Positions 18,365-27,743 of a stretch of 64,000 nt of DNA are shown here, in pieces. Both the position numbers and the translations under genes were made by a program. The notes beneath the pieces were generated by a model that was given only the letters and a program-made list of their open reading frames with translations, was not told the DNA's origin and did no database searches. Origin of the DNA: Tamlana sp. I1 (GTDB lineage Bacteria > Bacteroidota > Bacteroidia > Flavobacteriales > Flavobacteriaceae); assembly GCF_015355625.1 (NCBI RefSeq), contig NZ_JACLAF010000003.1, positions 124,001-188,000 of the forward strand, given 5' to 3'. The number at the start of each line of letters is the position of its first letter. Position 1 is the first letter of the stretch.

Positions 18365-19117
18365 ATGAAATCACTTAAAAGCTTAATTATTTTTATACTA
18401 TTAAGTCTTCCACAATTTAGCTCTTCGCAAGCAGCTATTCTTGCCATGATTTTTGGCGATAAAGTCGCTTCGGAAAATTTCAATCTTAGTATGGAAATTG
18501 GTATTCCGTTTAACTCCTTTTCCAACTTAGAAAACTCTAAAATTAAAAGTGGTATTAATTTTGGCATTGCTGGAAACATTAAACTTTCGGATAATTGGTT
18601 TGTAAGTCCAACTGCTTACTTCTTATCGTCTAGAACAGCCACATTATCTTCTGCCAGTCTTAATTCCGACGATGCATATTTAAATACACTATATACAGGT
18701 GTTCCTGCGAACTACAAGTTAAATTATATTGATGTGAATGCCTTGATTGCCTACCAACCTAATGGCTCGAACTTTAGATTTGGACTAAGTCCGCAAATTT
18801 CATTCTTAAACAAAGCAAAGGCTACTTATGAAGGTGCCGAAGGCGAATTTACTCAAAACATTAAATCGTTTACCAACAAAACCGATTATGGTATGATTGC
18901 CAATTTAGGTTACTTTTTTAAAGCGGGTCACCAAGGCAAAGGTATCATTATGAATGTGAGATACTACCAAGGTTTTAGTGATGTGTTTAAAGATAGTTTT
19001 GCATCGGGTACGAACAGAAGTAGTTATTTTGCAGTACACCTAAGTTTGCCTTTTATAACCGATGAATTGGCACAGAAGAATTTAGATGAAGTAGAGTTAG
19101 AGAAAAATAAGCCTTAA
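18365..19117 (+). CDS. Outer-membrane beta-barrel protein, porin/PorT-like
   Basis: 250 residues from the ATG at 18365; an upstream in-frame ATG at 18320 would add 15 polar residues before a perfectly good signal peptide (MKSLKSLIIFILLSLPQFSS), so the later start is chosen. The mature protein alternates aromatic and polar residues (NFNLSMEIGIPFNSF, NFGIAGNIKLSDNWFVSPTA, FRFGLSPQISFL) as expected for an 8-12 strand barrel with an aromatic C-terminal region (SYFAVHLSLPFI). Function unknown; monocistronic and convergent with the sulfatase-cluster gene that ends at 19154. Confidence 0.65.
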   Translation: MKSLKSLIIFILLSLPQFSSSQAAILAMIFGDKVASENFNLSMEIGIPFNSFSNLENSKIKSGINFGIAGNIKLSDNWFVSPTAYFLSSRTATLSSASLNSDDAYLNTLYTGVPANYKLNYIDVNALIAYQPNGSNFRFGLSPQISFLNKAKATYEGAEGEFTQNIKSFTNKTDYGMIANLGYFFKAGHQGKGIIMNVRYYQGFSDVFKDSFASGTNRSSYFAVHLSLPFITDELAQKNLDEVELEKNKP

Positions 19118-19153
19118 ATAAGCCTCAACTTTTCAGACATAAACGATTAAATA

Positions 19154-20137
19154 CTAGGGCACAAATATCAATTGCGCTTCTACCCCGTTAAACTGAAAAA
19201 ACTGTCTATTTCCATAAGAAGAAATCCATTTTAAATGGCCATAAAGTTTATCAGCAAGAAACCAATATCCTACACCAGCACTAACAACACTTGATCTATC
19301 TTTAACAGTAGTATTCCAATACACAGCAGACCCACTATCCTCTCCTACCTGCCATACATGTCCACCCTGGAGTGTAACTTCTATCTTTTCTGTAAAATAA
19401 TGACTGATTCCATAATCCAAAGCTAAGCGATCTCCAACTTTTAGGCCGGCATCTTTTAACTTGCCATGAAACTCATATGTTGGCAACACCAAAATGGCTG
19501 TTGCTTTATTATTTAGATAAAAATATCCACCTATTTGCAAAATGTGCGACCAATATCCTAATCCAGTATTAGTATCATCCCCCGTTTCGTATCTCCCCGT
19601 CGGGGCTACAAAGGTGTACCCTCCTGTAATTTCAAAATCATCTTTAGAATAACTTAGAGTCAAGGGGGATACAGTTATATCACTAAAACCCGCTGCACCC
19701 CCTTTTATTGTTTCTGAAACTCTTAACACCTCTGTAGACGCAACTTGCAAACTACTAGTATTATAAGGTATATCTATATAAGCCATATATTTTATGCCAT
19801 TAAGAAATTCTAATTTTGGAGACACATACATAAAGTCCAATGTATTATTATAAGCCCGAATATTTATGTCTGTAATTTGTAAATTTTGATTTGGAATGGA
19901 TGAAATGGAATTCCCCTTAGCGTCATTAAAACGATTAGAAAAAAGCATAGCACTATAATTCGCAAACATCACACCTGAACCTGAAGGAGCCACTAAATCC
20001 CTAACACCTATTAAGCCAGGGATGTATGCCCCAGTTTGAAAACGAGACACAAATGCATCTTGAGCCAAACCATTATAAAAAGCTGAGAAAACAACAATAA
20101 TGATTAAAATATCTTTGATTCTTATTTTTACAATCAT
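19154..20137 (-). CDS. Putative outer-membrane transporter of the phenol MetA-pathway/SphA-like family
   Basis: 327 residues with an N-terminal signal peptide (about 1-25) and a beta-barrel pattern. The order PSGSGVMFANYSAMLFSNRF, MAYIDIPYNTSS, GFSDITVSPLTLSY, GGYTFVAPTGRYETGDDTN, GYWSHILQIGGYFYLNNKAT and LALDYGISHYFTEKIEVTLQ matches the Phenol_MetA_deg/SphA-like family of outer-membrane proteins, which often sit next to genes for degradation of organic compounds. It lies 22 bp downstream of a sulfatase gene and so may move a sulfated substrate or its product across the outer membrane; that is inference. Confidence 0.7.
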   Translation of the reverse strand: MIVKIRIKDILIIIVVFSAFYNGLAQDAFVSRFQTGAYIPGLIGVRDLVAPSGSGVMFANYSAMLFSNRFNDAKGNSISSIPNQNLQITDINIRAYNNTLDFMYVSPKLEFLNGIKYMAYIDIPYNTSSLQVASTEVLRVSETIKGGAAGFSDITVSPLTLSYSKDDFEITGGYTFVAPTGRYETGDDTNTGLGYWSHILQIGGYFYLNNKATAILVLPTYEFHGKLKDAGLKVGDRLALDYGISHYFTEKIEVTLQGGHVWQVGEDSGSAVYWNTTVKDRSSVVSAGVGYWFLADKLYGHLKWISSYGNRQFFQFNGVEAQLIFVP

Positions 20138-20159
20138 CTATACTTTTAAAGCTGAAATA

Positions 20160-21590
20160 TTATTTTTTAGGATTATATGGTTCAGGCGTACCTAATAAAA
20201 TTGGAGGTTCTTCTTTAAGAGTTGCTTGAAATTTTAACACCTGTTTTGTTACGGCAGGTAAAATCCAGGTTAGGTTTTGTGCACCGGTTGTACCATTCCC
20301 ACCTGCAATACCATAGAGCTCTTTTGGATCTCTTAATAAATCATGAATTCGAGGAAAATTGTGTTTTACAGGTTTATCAAACATACTTTCATGTTTGTAG
20401 TAATGTATTTTAAAATTCCGCCACTTATAGGCAAACATATTATCGCCGTTATATACCGGAAAGCCTTCTCGATCAGATTTTATTGTTCTACCTAAAAACA
20501 ATGGCATTTGGTTAATACCATCTATCTTTCTATCCTGTGGCACTTTATAACCAGCTACACCCGCTAAGGTTGGCATAATATCTGTAATATGTACAATTTC
20601 ATTCGTTACAGAACCTGCCGGAATATGATTTGGCCAACGAATTAAAAATGGCGTTCGCAATGAGCCTTCTAAGGCAGTAAAATAAAAACCTCGCCAATAA
20701 CCAGCTGTTCCAAACCATGAAGGCGCCTCTTCTGGTCCGTTTTCACTCATCCAAATTACTATGGTGTTATCTTTTATTTTTAAATCCTCTATAGCATCAA
20801 AAATTTGTCCTGCTCTATAATCTACTTCAAACAACACATCGGCCCATTCACCATTACCAGACTTCCCTTTAAAATCGGGATGCGGCAGTGTAGGTAAGTG
20901 CATTTGAGTATATGGTAAATACAGAAAGAATGGTTTTTTATTCTTTACTTGTTTTTGCATAAAAGCAATAGACTTTTCTGTAAGCTCTCCATCAATTGTT
21001 TTACGTGTTTCCACGTTATATTCCTTTATATTTTTTGGAGTTCCGCCTTTTATAGCCTCTTGAATTTGAGGTGGCTCTACCACTTCTTGATCAAAATCGG
21101 TTTGTGAAGTATACTGCGATTCATCCGTTGTATTTGCTATACCATACCACTCATCGAATCCTTGATCTGTTGGAAAACGCCCTTTCATATCCCCTAAATG
21201 CCATTTACCATACATGGCGGTTGCATAGCCGTTATCTGAAAATAATTCGGCCATTGTTTTTTCCCAACCAACTAATCCATAAGGCAAGCCCCAAACCACT
21301 TTAGTTGTCCCAGAACGTATAGGATGACGCCCAGTCATTAAAGCTGAACGACTTGGCGTACACTGTGGTTCTACATTGAAATTTAATAACTTCATCCCCT
21401 CATTTGCAAAGGCGTCGAGTCTAGGTGTTTCTGAACCACGCAAGAGACCACCTCCATACGCACCGATTTCTCCCCATCCTAAGTTATCCATAACAATTAC
21501 TACCACATTAGGTTTCTGTTGAGCCTGTATTGGAATTGCCAAAAAGCATAAATAGAGTGCTACTGAATATTTTAATAATGAAGAATTCAT
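20160..21590 (-). CDS. Secreted sulfatase (family S1, CTPSR type)
   Basis: 476 residues with a signal peptide ending near IQAQ (residue 24). Metal-binding opening NVVVIVMDNLGWGE has D35-N36 in place of the usual DD pair, seen in some sulfatases. The sulfatase signature CTPSRSALMTGR places the formylglycine cysteine at C77. Further marks are GKWHLGD, TQMHLP and MSENGPE. It hydrolyses a sulfate ester after C77 is oxidised by a formylglycine-generating enzyme, which is not in this window. Downstream (22 bp) is the SphA-like barrel gene, upstream (21 bp) another barrel gene, so three genes probably form one transcript. Confidence 0.92.
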   Translation of the reverse strand: MNSSLLKYSVALYLCFLAIPIQAQQKPNVVVIVMDNLGWGEIGAYGGGLLRGSETPRLDAFANEGMKLLNFNVEPQCTPSRSALMTGRHPIRSGTTKVVWGLPYGLVGWEKTMAELFSDNGYATAMYGKWHLGDMKGRFPTDQGFDEWYGIANTTDESQYTSQTDFDQEVVEPPQIQEAIKGGTPKNIKEYNVETRKTIDGELTEKSIAFMQKQVKNKKPFFLYLPYTQMHLPTLPHPDFKGKSGNGEWADVLFEVDYRAGQIFDAIEDLKIKDNTIVIWMSENGPEEAPSWFGTAGYWRGFYFTALEGSLRTPFLIRWPNHIPAGSVTNEIVHITDIMPTLAGVAGYKVPQDRKIDGINQMPLFLGRTIKSDREGFPVYNGDNMFAYKWRNFKIHYYKHESMFDKPVKHNFPRIHDLLRDPKELYGIAGGNGTTGAQNLTWILPAVTKQVLKFQATLKEEPPILLGTPEPYNPKK

Positions 21591-21611
21591 AAATCTTATG
21601 ATTTTAACTAT

Positions 21612-22268
21612 TTAAAACAACATTTTAATACCCGTATACAACATCGCCCTGCTATTAACTACATCGTATTGGGGTTCAAAAAACAAATTAACTACTGGGC
21701 CATTGGTATTAATTATTTTTCCAACACCTGCACCTAAAGGCACTTCATGTTGTCCTGTTTCAAAATTAAAAAGCATCCGTGGGTGACTTCTAAAATACCA
21801 ACCTTTGTTGAAGTCGTGATACAAACCTGGCTGAAATTCCATAAGAAAAATATCATCGCCACCTTGAAGTGTGGTTAGCGTTATAACTTTCCATGCCCCA
21901 AATTTACTTACCGACACAAAGTTAACCCCACCAGCCCATCCGGCATGATTTATATAACTTACAACACCACCTACACCAAACTGATGCTTTCCGTTTTCAG
22001 ATTGAAACAAGCGAGCGGCGAGAAAGTTTGTACTTGTAAACTCGCTACTTTCATGGTAATTGGCTTGATATTCGGTAGTAAAACGCACAAACCATTTTCC
22101 GTTAATAGTCATATTTCCTAGCAATTGAATTCTTGAAAAATCATCGGCATAAAATCGATTCCAAATGCCTAATGTCGGACTTGGATCTATAGGATTATTA
22201 GCGTCTTGAGCTGTAGCTATAAAAGCAGCTAGAAAACAAAAGATGATTGAGGGTATTTTTTTTATCAT
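21612..22268 (-). CDS. Outer-membrane beta-barrel protein of the sulfatase cluster
   Basis: 218 residues. Signal peptide to about residue 20 (ending ATAQ), then amphipathic beta strands (RIQLLGNMTINGKWFVRFTT, HQFGVGGVVSYINHAGWAGG, VVNLFFEPQYDV) and a C-terminal TGIKMLF with the final aromatic usual for barrel insertion. I do not recognise a named family. It is the first gene of a likely operon with the sulfatase (21 bp) and the SphA-like transporter gene. Confidence 0.6.
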   Translation of the reverse strand: MIKKIPSIIFCFLAAFIATAQDANNPIDPSPTLGIWNRFYADDFSRIQLLGNMTINGKWFVRFTTEYQANYHESSEFTSTNFLAARLFQSENGKHQFGVGGVVSYINHAGWAGGVNFVSVSKFGAWKVITLTTLQGGDDIFLMEFQPGLYHDFNKGWYFRSHPRMLFNFETGQHEVPLGAGVGKIINTNGPVVNLFFEPQYDVVNSRAMLYTGIKMLF

Positions 22269-22589
22269 ATTAAAAGCATTTTATATTCGTCACTACACAT
22301 TAGTATTCATACAAGTAGACTAAAGTCTCATAAAAAACAAGACCTACTAACACTGAATGTTTATTAAACTTAAAACTACATCTCAATCAAATATTAAGTT
22401 AAAATCCAGACCGAGCAATATTATTAAAGACTTTTTTGAGTGAAATATTTATCTAGAGTGTAATTACTGATACAGTTTATTTTCTGATTAATTGGTTTAA
22501 TGAGAAAATTGTTTTTTTCATTCCGATTAACGAACTAGGTATTCAAAAAAAGGTCATCTCATTAGACGACCTTTTATTGATTAAAAAAT
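22269..22589. other. Intergenic region between two sulfatase units
   Basis: 321 bases. Apart from the terminator at 22548-22579 and whatever promoter serves the 21612-22268 gene, I see no reading frame or repeat here. Confidence 0.6.
22548..22579 (-). terminator. Terminator downstream of the CTAGR sulfatase gene
   Basis: Stem AAAAGGTCATCT at 22548-22559 with AGACGACCTTTT at 22564-22575, 11 of 12 pairs, 4-base loop, inside A/T runs on both sides. It lies 11 bp after the stop of the minus-strand sulfatase gene that ends at 22590. Confidence 0.75.
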
Positions 22590-24125
22590 TTAATTATTTT
22601 TTGGAGATGTTAAAGCATCCATGGTATCTCCTAAATTAAAGCTAGCCGCTTTCATTCTAGGAGGGTATTCTTTAAATGTTGCTATAAAATTCCCAACATA
22701 CTCTGAAGCTGGTAATAACAAAAATACATGATCTAAATACCAATCCCAATAGGTATTAGAGGTAATTGTAGCAAATTCATAAGGATCTCTTCTTAAATTA
22801 TAAATCCAAGGTATTCTAGTCGTTTCCATAGGTTTAGACCAAGTTTCCAAAGTTCCTTTAGAATTTTGATGCATAAAAGTCACTTTCCAATCATTATATC
22901 GTAGCGCCATTAAATCACCATCATCTGAAAAGTAAAACAATTCCTGACGAGGACCTTTTTCTTCTTTACCTGTTAAGAAAGGCAAAAAGTTATAACCATC
23001 TAAATGCACTTTATACGATCTTCCACCTGCTGTTACACCGTTTAATAATTTAGTTTTCACATCTGGATTTCCTGCTGCCGCCAAATAAGTTGGAAACCAA
23101 TCCATACCCGACATAATTTGATTAGAAACAGATCCTGCCTTTATTTTTCCAGGCCAACGTACCATTGAGGGTGTTCTCCAACCACCTTCCCAATTGGTGT
23201 TTTTTTCTCCTCTAAACGGATTTACACCAGCGTCTGGCCATGTGTTTTTATGAGGTCCATTATCTGTACCATATTGCACAATAGTATTGTCTGCAATACC
23301 TAATTCATCAAGTACAGCTAATAATTTACCAACATGCATGTCGTGTTCTACCATACCATCGGCATATTCATCCTGACCAGAAATTCCGCGATGTTCTGCT
23401 TTTACATGTGTTCTAAAATGCATACGTGTTCCATTCCACCACACAAAAAATGGCTTCCCTGATTTTACAGATTTTTTTATAAATGCAATGGCGGCATCAG
23501 ACGTTTCATCATCTATAGTCTCCATACGTTTTTTTGTTAACGGCCCTGTATCTTCAATTTTACCATCGGAAGTACTATGAATTACACCACGAGGGCCATA
23601 TTTTTTGGCGAAATTTGGATACTTTTTTGGGTCTGGATAATCTGGTAATTCCGGCTCTTCCTCTGCATTTAGATGATATAAATTTCCGAAAAACTCATCG
23701 AAACCATGGTTAGTAGGCAACATTTCGTCACGATCTCCTAAATGATTTTTACCAAACTGCCCTGTTGCATAACCTAATGGCTTTAACATTTCTGCAATTG
23801 TAGGATCTTTTTCTGAAATCCCTTCTTTAGCACCAGGCATACCTACTTTACTTAAACCAGTTCGCAAAACACTTTGTCCTAAAATAAAAGAAGAACGTCC
23901 CGCTGTACAACTTTGTTCAGAATAATAATCGGTAAACATCATACCTTCTTTTGCAATTCGATCTATATTTGGTGTTTGATAACCAACAAGCCCAAATGTA
24001 TAAGCACTAATGTTAGATTGACCAATGTCATCGCCCCAAATAACCAAAATATTTGGTTTATTTTGTGCGCTAGCTAGGATACTTAAACCCAACAGCAGTA
24101 ATGTAAAAAAATTAATTTTTTTCAT
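22590..24125 (-). CDS. Secreted sulfatase (family S1, CTAGR type), first of two paralogues
   Basis: 511 residues, signal peptide ending near ASAQ (residue 21). Metal pair D32-D33 in IWGDDIGQSN; signature CTAGRSSFILGQ with the modifiable cysteine at C73. The core is CxAxR, not CxPxR, an accepted but less common variant. Also GKNHLGD, RMHFRTHV, GTDNGPHKN and KVTFMHQN. Closely similar in order and motifs to the neighbouring 506-residue sulfatase, so a tandem duplication. Substrate unknown; nearby barrels suggest an imported sulfated compound. Own terminator downstream at 22548 and another upstream at 24236, so it is transcribed alone. Confidence 0.92.
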   Translation of the reverse strand: MKKINFFTLLLLGLSILASAQNKPNILVIWGDDIGQSNISAYTFGLVGYQTPNIDRIAKEGMMFTDYYSEQSCTAGRSSFILGQSVLRTGLSKVGMPGAKEGISEKDPTIAEMLKPLGYATGQFGKNHLGDRDEMLPTNHGFDEFFGNLYHLNAEEEPELPDYPDPKKYPNFAKKYGPRGVIHSTSDGKIEDTGPLTKKRMETIDDETSDAAIAFIKKSVKSGKPFFVWWNGTRMHFRTHVKAEHRGISGQDEYADGMVEHDMHVGKLLAVLDELGIADNTIVQYGTDNGPHKNTWPDAGVNPFRGEKNTNWEGGWRTPSMVRWPGKIKAGSVSNQIMSGMDWFPTYLAAAGNPDVKTKLLNGVTAGGRSYKVHLDGYNFLPFLTGKEEKGPRQELFYFSDDGDLMALRYNDWKVTFMHQNSKGTLETWSKPMETTRIPWIYNLRRDPYEFATITSNTYWDWYLDHVFLLLPASEYVGNFIATFKEYPPRMKAASFNLGDTMDALTSPKNN

Positions 24126-24235
24126 AAATTTAATGGATTAATTAATATTTAATAAAACAACACAGTCTTAATAACCAATATGTTGCTCCTTTAAACTTAC
24201 AAAAAATATTTTAGTCATATAAATATATCTAATAA

Positions 24236-24269
24236 AAAAAGAGGCTACCTTTTCAGATAGCCTCTTTTT
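24236..24269 (-). terminator. Terminator downstream of the second CTAGR sulfatase gene
   Basis: Perfect 12-bp stem AAAAAGAGGCTA at 24236-24247 with TAGCCTCTTTTT at 24258-24269, 10-base loop. It lies 21 bp after the stop codon of the minus-strand sulfatase gene ending at 24291. Confidence 0.8.
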
Positions 24270-24290
24270 AATCCATTTATAACAAAAACC

Positions 24291-25811
24291 CTAGTTTCTA
24301 GTAGGTGTTTTTAAAGTTTCTAAAACCTGATCTACACTTAAAGAGCTTCCTTTTCTTGAAGGGAATTCTTTAAAAGTGCCTAAAAACTTACCAACATAAT
24401 CTTGTGCTGGTACCATCATCCACATTTGGTCTGCATAATTTCTTATGAATAATGCAGCATCCATAGATACTTCAAACGGGTCGTTTCTTAAGTTTAAAAT
24501 AATTGGCCAGCTTGGTGACTTTCTATACGCTTCGTTAATAGACCCTTCCATGATAGAGAAGTGCAATTTCCAATCGTCGTAACGTAATGCATTTAAGTGT
24601 CCTGCAGCATCAAAATAGAAAATTTCGTGTCTTGGTCCGTCTCCTTTTTTAACTTCACCAGTTAATAAAGGTAACATGTTATACCCATCTAAATGCGCTT
24701 TAAACGTTTTACCTGCATAAGATTTTCCGTTTAATAACTCACTTTTCACATTAGCATTTCCTGCAGCAGCTAAAATAGTTGGCATCCAGTCTTCATGCGA
24801 AATAATATCGTTAATAACCGTACCTGGCTTAATATGTCCTGGCCATCTAACCATACCTGGTACTCTAAAACCACCTTCCCAAGTCGTTCCTTTTTCACCT
24901 CTAAATGGAATGGTTCCACCATCAGGGAATGTAAATTTCTCGGCACCGTTATCGGTTGTAAAAATTACAAGGGTATTATCTGCAATACCTAATTCGTCTA
25001 ATTTATCTAAAACACGACCAACACCATCATCTAACTCCATCATAGCATCAGCGTATAAACCATAACCTGATTTATGTAAGTACTTATCAGATAAATGTGT
25101 CCAAACGTGTGTTCTAGTCGAGTTAATCCAAGTAAAGAAAGGCTTATCTCCTTTAGCACTTTTATCAATAAACTTTAATGCCGCATCGATAAACTCGGTA
25201 TCTGCAGTTTCCATTCTCTTTACAGTTAATGGACCTGTATCTTCAACTTTACCATCGGCAGTACTTCTAATTACACCACGAGGGCCATATTTTTTTCTGA
25301 ATTCTGGATCTTTAGGATAAAATTCTGTTTCTGGCTCTTCTTCAGCATTTAAGTGATACAAATTTCCGAAGAATTCATCAAAACCATGGTTTGTTGGTAA
25401 ATGCTCATCACGATCACCTAAGTGATTTTTACCAAATTGACCGCTTGTATACCCTTGTGCTTTTAATAATTCAGCAATGGTAGGATCGGCAGGATTAATT
25501 CCGTGTTTAGAGCCTGGCATACCGATAGTTAATAAACCAGTTCTAAAAGGATGTTGTCCTAAAACAAAAGCAGCACGTCCTGCAGTACAACTTTGTTGTG
25601 CATACAAATCGGTTAATAAAGCCCCTTCGTTGGCAATTCTATCAATATTAGGAGTTGTACCACCCATCATACCGTTATGGTAAGCACTTATGTTCCACAT
25701 ACCTACATCGTCTCCAAATATCACCACGACATTTGGTTTTTTTTGAGCCGTTGCAATCAGAGGGATAAACATTAGCGCACTAAATAATTTTAAAAAGTGT
25801 GTTTTTTTCAT
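24291..25811 (-). CDS. Secreted sulfatase (family S1, CTAGR type), second paralogue
   Basis: 506 residues, signal peptide to about residue 22 (ending IATAQ). Metal pair D34-D35 in IFGDDVGMWN, signature CTAGRAAFVLGQ with C75 as the formylglycine precursor, GKNHLGDRDEHLPTNHGFDE, TRTHVWTHL and TTDNGAEKF as the remaining active-site blocks. Paralogue of the 511-residue sulfatase just downstream; the LGDRDE-LPTNHGFDEFFGN block is shared almost word for word. Whether both are active on one substrate or differ in regiospecificity cannot be read from the sequence. Confidence 0.92.
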   Translation of the reverse strand: MKKTHFLKLFSALMFIPLIATAQKKPNVVVIFGDDVGMWNISAYHNGMMGGTTPNIDRIANEGALLTDLYAQQSCTAGRAAFVLGQHPFRTGLLTIGMPGSKHGINPADPTIAELLKAQGYTSGQFGKNHLGDRDEHLPTNHGFDEFFGNLYHLNAEEEPETEFYPKDPEFRKKYGPRGVIRSTADGKVEDTGPLTVKRMETADTEFIDAALKFIDKSAKGDKPFFTWINSTRTHVWTHLSDKYLHKSGYGLYADAMMELDDGVGRVLDKLDELGIADNTLVIFTTDNGAEKFTFPDGGTIPFRGEKGTTWEGGFRVPGMVRWPGHIKPGTVINDIISHEDWMPTILAAAGNANVKSELLNGKSYAGKTFKAHLDGYNMLPLLTGEVKKGDGPRHEIFYFDAAGHLNALRYDDWKLHFSIMEGSINEAYRKSPSWPIILNLRNDPFEVSMDAALFIRNYADQMWMMVPAQDYVGKFLGTFKEFPSRKGSSLSVDQVLETLKTPTRN

Positions 25812-25968
25812 TTGACTTCGTTATTAATTAATATTTGGTTAAATTAATTCATTTTTTTTAAATGATACAGAAAAAAGGGCTTTATTCTACAAGAAAATCT
25901 CCCTAAACATAAGGGCAAAGGAGCATTTTCTTAAAACTAAACAAACTTGAAAAGCAAGAATGTTTTTT

Positions 25969-26721
25969 TTAAAAAGACTTTATGACTTTAATTCTAAATA
26001 CAATATCATTTGTTTTAGATAAGCCGCCTAAATCTTCTTGCCGAGTATAATGATAGGCCAACATGCCTTGAATTTTAAAACTTGGGTCGAATTGATAGCC
26101 TGCACCAGGGGTAATACGCACCACGTCGCTAAACTGTGAAAGCTCGACGATGTTATAGAAAAACTCGACGCCCATTGGAAAATAAAAACCGCGTTCATCG
26201 CCAAATAAAAACCCCTGTAAACCAAAATTTGCAATAATTTGATACCTTAAGCGCAGCCCAAAGTGATTATTATTAGGGTCTTGTGTTATTAAAAAACGTT
26301 CCTCTAAACGAAAATAATTAGAAAGCTGAATACGCTTGGAAACATTAAAACCGAGACGATACCCTTGAAAAGGTCTAATTTCGAAAGAATTATAACCCTG
26401 ATTGTTATCAAAATAAAACAAACCGACACCGCCTATGTAAGATTCATAACGCTCAAGATGTTTTAAAACAAATGGTTTAATTTGTTTTTCATAACCTCCT
26501 CTTGCAATATAGCGTTGCCAACCATCAGAATTAACGGTTCGATAACCTATATCTATTTTAAGGTAGGTGCTGTCTTTAAGTTGCCAAGAAGGGTCTAAAC
26601 TTAGCCAAAATTGCTCGGTAAACGAACTCTCCTCCCCAAGTCTTGTGTTTTGTGCCTGTCCTGTAAAAGAACACAGATACAACATAAGAATTAAGATATT
26701 AATTCTTTTAAAACTTAGCAT
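25969..26721 (-). CDS. DUF2490-type outer-membrane protein
   Basis: 250 residues from the ATG at 26721. A longer frame begins at 26754, but its first 11 residues (MPYANQNHNSK) are polar and precede a good signal peptide (MLSFKRINILILMLYLCSFT, ending GQAQ), so the inner start is preferred. The mature part follows DUF2490: EQFWLSLDPSWQLKDSTYLK, RYIARGGYEKQIKP, RLEERFLI, RLRYQIIANFGLQGFLFGDE and a C-terminal FRIKVIKSF ending in Phe. Expected to be a beta barrel. First or only gene upstream of the sulfatases; about 160 bp separate it from the sulfatase gene. Confidence 0.7.
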   Translation of the reverse strand: MLSFKRINILILMLYLCSFTGQAQNTRLGEESSFTEQFWLSLDPSWQLKDSTYLKIDIGYRTVNSDGWQRYIARGGYEKQIKPFVLKHLERYESYIGGVGLFYFDNNQGYNSFEIRPFQGYRLGFNVSKRIQLSNYFRLEERFLITQDPNNNHFGLRLRYQIIANFGLQGFLFGDERGFYFPMGVEFFYNIVELSQFSDVVRITPGAGYQFDPSFKIQGMLAYHYTRQEDLGGLSKTNDIVFRIKVIKSF

Positions 26722-26935
26722 TTTAGAATTATGATTTTGGTTAGCATACGGCATCCAAGCGTAATATTATCTGTACTATTTTCAGTATAAAAATATACTA
26801 TTTGGCTGTTGATTTTAAATCATATCTAAATTAACACTATTTTTTAAATTACATATAGAACTTTAATCCACTTTTTGATTCAGACTCAATCCAGCTGAAA
26901 CTGTTCTATGATAGCTGTAATCACTTATGCCAAAA

Positions 26936-27586
26936 TTAAGACAACTTTTTTAGGGCTTCAATAATTTCATCCGGTTCAGATCGTGTTCGGTAGTCTACAT
27001 TAACATTGCTCCAAGTTACCACGCCATCTTGCCCTAAAATAAAGGTTGCTGGAATGGGTAAAACATGACCACTTCCATTGTTTATTTTATCTAAATCCAG
27101 CTTACGATCTACCCGCATGTGTTCTGCCAAAAACTCGGGCACTTCCCAGGCTACTCTATACTGTAAAGCTACCTTTGCATCTTGATCGGACAACACAATA
27201 AAGTCCATATTACTAATCTCGTCTTTTGTTAAACTACCATCGGTTACTTGCGGACTAATAGCCACCAATGTGGCACCCAAAGCATGTATTTCGTCTAACC
27301 TAGCTTGCAAGGCTCTAAGCTGCAAATTGCAATATGGGCACCAATTCCCTCTATAAAACGTAATCACTACGGGGCCTTTTTCTAATAAATTATCTAATAC
27401 TATGTTTTTACCTTCAGGATTTGGCAGCTTAAAACCGGGTGCTTTTTGCCCTATTTTAATAGCATTTTCACCTCTATTAAAGGCTTTTTCTTGTTTAATA
27501 ACAGCATCAACACCACTCATAAACTCAGGATTTTTTTGGCGACCTGATTCTATTTTAGCATTTGTTAATTCTTTTAATTTTTTCAT
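26936..27586 (-). CDS. Peroxiredoxin-like AhpC/TSA family protein
   Basis: 216 residues, thioredoxin fold. After a helical N-terminus come KIGQKAPGFKLPNPEGK and ITFYRGNWCPYCNLQL, placing the peroxidatic cysteine at C83 with a second cysteine at C86 (CPYC), as in the family annotated as peroxiredoxin-like or alkyl hydroperoxide reductase/thiol-specific antioxidant. The later strands FIVLSDQDAKVALQYRVAWE and HVLPIPATFILGQDG complete the fold. Would reduce peroxides or thiols in the cytoplasm. No signal peptide; stands alone. Confidence 0.85.
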   Translation of the reverse strand: MKKLKELTNAKIESGRQKNPEFMSGVDAVIKQEKAFNRGENAIKIGQKAPGFKLPNPEGKNIVLDNLLEKGPVVITFYRGNWCPYCNLQLRALQARLDEIHALGATLVAISPQVTDGSLTKDEISNMDFIVLSDQDAKVALQYRVAWEVPEFLAEHMRVDRKLDLDKINNGSGHVLPIPATFILGQDGVVTWSNVNVDYRTRSEPDEIIEALKKLS

Positions 27587-27743
27587 TTATCATGTGTTTC
27601 TTGCTACTACTTAGTTGGCATACTAAGCTATTCCTAACTATTATAAACCGCTTATTTTAATTATTTATAACTTCTTTACAAATATACCCCAGCGCCTCTC
27701 TATTATTAAAGCAATTAAGTGTGTAAACCATATATCCCATTAC

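Noticed and set aside
18300-26760. SusC/SusD-based polysaccharide utilisation locus
   Set aside because: Sulfatases and barrels are present, but no SusC- or SusD-like protein or glycoside hydrolase is found.
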